Made by a program: the position numbers and the translations under genes. Shown one piece after another: positions 62,545-64,000 of a stretch of 64,000 nucleotides of DNA; the first letter of the stretch is position 1, and every line of letters begins with the position of its first letter. This DNA comes from Bacteroidota bacterium (GTDB lineage Bacteria > Bacteroidota > Bacteroidia > Chitinophagales > Saprospiraceae). The stretch spans positions 62,001 to 126,000 of the forward strand of contig JAKQHS010000030.1 of the NCBI GenBank assembly GCA_029557915.1, read 5' to 3'. Below the pieces are notes generated by a model. It was not told the DNA's origin, did not search any database, and saw only the letters and a program-made list of their open reading frames with translations.

Positions 62545-64000
62545 TCAGGTGATGAACAGATCCTCTTTCGGATACCGGTATTGTTTTTCCCTTTCTCTTC
62601 TAAAAAGCCGGATGAGACCGATCAGAATCGTTAAAAATCCCACCCGGCCGATGAACATCGTAAAAATCAAAACGATCTTGCTGAAATCCGACAAATATGG
62701 AGTAATACCCATGCTCAAGCCAACAGTGCCCAGTGCGGAAAAAGCCTCAAAACCGATTTTCAAGAGGTCAAATTTTCCTCCGTCATTCAGGATGATCAGG
62801 GTGATCGACATCCCCACCGCCATCAGGGAGAGACTGATGACCGCGAAAGCCTTTTGGATCGAATTTGCCGGGATTTCCTTCCTGCCCAACTCCGTCCTTT
62901 CTTTACCCAGGACCTGGTTGATAAAATTAAGGGTGGCCACGGCAAACACGCTGGTTTTGATCCCCCCTGCCGTGCTTCCCGGAGATCCGCCGATCCACAT
63001 AAGCAAGAGGTAGATCATCAGGGTTGGAATGGTCAATCCCACAATGCTGACCACATTAAATCCGGCGGTCCTGGGCGTTACGGAGGCAAAAAAACTTTCC
63101 ACCAGTTTCCCGAATAAGGTCGGATGGTCACGAAGGGTATTGTGATATTCAAACAGGTAAAACAAAAACATGCCCACCACCAGCAATACCAGGGTCGTAA
63201 ATACCACAATCCGGGTGTTGAGGGTGATGATCTGTGATTTAAACCGGTAGGGCTTTCGTTGAATGAACAGGCAATAGACCTGGAGTACTTTTTCCCGGAA
63301 ATACTGAAGGATGTTCAGCAGGATGCCAAAACCGATCCCTCCGAATATGATCAGCACCGCAATGACCAGATGGAGGCCATAAGCAAACCGAACACTTTCA
63401 TGATACAGGTTGTCGTTGCCCAGGGTGGAAAAACCGGCATTGCAAAAAGCGCTGATGGAATGAAAAATGGAGAAAAAGGCCTGTTCCCCGGGGGACGAAA
63501 AAATGCTGGAATCGACCAAAAAGAAAATAACCACCCCCCCAACGGCTTCGATGATCAGGGTGATGACCACGATTCGGACCAGGGCTTTGAGGGCATCCGC
63601 CAGGTTTTGCACATTGAGCATATTCTGGATCAGCATCTGGTTCTGGAAAGTGGTGGATCCGCTGAAAATAAAACCGAAAAGATTGGTGAAGGTCAATATG
63701 CCGAGCCCCCCGATCTGAATTAAAAATAAAATGATCCACTTGCCGAACAAAGTAAAATCGGTCGCCGTATCCAGCACCACGAGCCCGGTCACACAGACCG
63801 CGGAAGTGGAAGTAAACAGGGCATCCACATAAGGGATCGGCCGCGTGGTGGCTGAAGGCAACATCAACAACAGGCTGCCCACCAGTATAAAAAAAAGGAA
63901 GCTGATCAATAAGAGGAAAGGCGCATTGACGGCGGATTTTTTCAGCGAAAAAAGCCGGGTGGAAACTTCCTCCAGGAACAGAAAAACAAAAATACTGTGG
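62545..64000 (-). CDS. Potassium channel subunit, TrkH/KtrB-like, cut by the window end
   Basis: The frame is open from 64000 downward with no stop, so the true start is beyond the window; the TTG at 63909 is only the first start-like codon inside it. At least 485 residues are present. Selectivity-filter-type segments are visible: FTSTSAVCVTGLVVLDTA, SAFCNAGFSTLG, TPRTAGFNVV and SALGTVGLSMG, one per repeat. The permease works with the RCK protein encoded downstream. The upstream part reads FVFLFLEEVSTRLFSL, as expected for its N-terminal cytosolic and membrane region. Confidence 0.93.
   Translation of the reverse strand, partial: HSIFVFLFLEEVSTRLFSLKKSAVNAPFLLLISFLFFILVGSLLLMLPSATTRPIPYVDALFTSTSAVCVTGLVVLDTATDFTLFGKWIILFLIQIGGLGILTFTNLFGFIFSGSTTFQNQMLIQNMLNVQNLADALKALVRIVVITLIIEAVGGVVIFFLVDSSIFSSPGEQAFFSIFHSISAFCNAGFSTLGNDNLYHESVRFAYGLHLVIAVLIIFGGIGFGILLNILQYFREKVLQVYCLFIQRKPYRFKSQIITLNTRIVVFTTLVLLVVGMFLFYLFEYHNTLRDHPTLFGKLVESFFASVTPRTAGFNVVSIVGLTIPTLMIYLLLMWIGGSPGSTAGGIKTSVFAVATLNFINQVLGKERTELGRKEIPANSIQKAFAVISLSLMAVGMSITLIILNDGGKFDLLKIGFEAFSALGTVGLSMGITPYLSDFSKIVLIFTMFIGRVGFLTILIGLIRLFRREREKQYRYPKEDLFIT

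Noticed and set aside
63907-63909. TTG as the true start of the TrkH-like gene
   Set aside because: The frame continues upstream without a stop to the window edge and encodes plausible TrkH sequence, so the real start is outside.

Overview
The window comes from a member of the Bacteroidota, most likely a Saprospiria-like lineage. The support is a C-terminal type IX secretion (T9SS) sorting domain, promoters of the Bacteroidota kind (TTTG, about 20 bp, TAnnTTTG), few clear Shine-Dalgarno sites, many Bacteroidota-type palindromic intergenic repeats, and the gene families themselves. All identifications were made by reading the sequence; no database search was run.

Layout. 0.1-9.1 kb: a secreted/lipoprotein hydrolase cluster (two neutral-ceramidase-like proteins, a PVC-type cytochrome lipoprotein and an SMP-30-like protein), separated by repeat arrays. 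9.27-19.9 kb: a probable genomic island at the 3' end of tRNA-Glu. Both ends carry a GIY-YIG nuclease gene (intact on the left, 5'-truncated on the right), each followed by a displaced tRNA-Glu 3' end whose T-loop is interrupted by a palindrome. The cargo is three small unknown genes and a type I restriction-modification system. Between hsdS and hsdR of that system sits a three-gene cassette (HigB/RelE-like toxin, HTH antitoxin, SecB-like chaperone) that reads as a toxin-antitoxin-chaperone (TAC) module. It has its own double operator and runs directly into hsdR. 20-25 kb: a serine beta-lactamase-like hydrolase, an orphan FtsX/MacB-like permease and a MetR-like LysR regulator. 25.5-27.8 kb: gapA-pgk, with a heptamer microsatellite touching the pgk start codon. 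27.8-28.8 kb: a second hairpin-repeat array related to the one at 5.2-6.1 kb but in opposite orientation.

28.8-42.3 kb: secreted and exported hydrolases (a DUF5117-like zinc protease, a DCC thiol protein, an amidohydrolase lipoprotein, a class V aminotransferase, an amidase, a T9SS-exported metalloprotease with seven FnIII repeats, and a PafA-like phosphatase). 42.4-47.6 kb: a compact five-gene operon with two coiled-coil proteins, an unusual substrate-binding protein fused to an OmpA peptidoglycan-binding domain, and an ABC permease and ATPase. 47.8-51.6 kb: arginine deiminase, thioesterase, YihY membrane protein, UbiX and a small secreted protein. 51.7-55.2 kb: exbB-exbD-tonB-folC. 55.3-58.9 kb: a fadN-fadA beta-oxidation pair. 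59-61.8 kb: a large protease/propeller/outer-membrane protein. 61.8-64 kb: a TrkA/TrkH-type potassium transporter, with trkH running off the window end.

The best candidates for something not previously described are the TAC cassette nested in the type I RM locus and the tRNA-Glu/GIY-YIG/palindrome module that flanks it. The wobble-pairing hairpin arrays and the five-gene SBP-OmpA/ABC operon come next.
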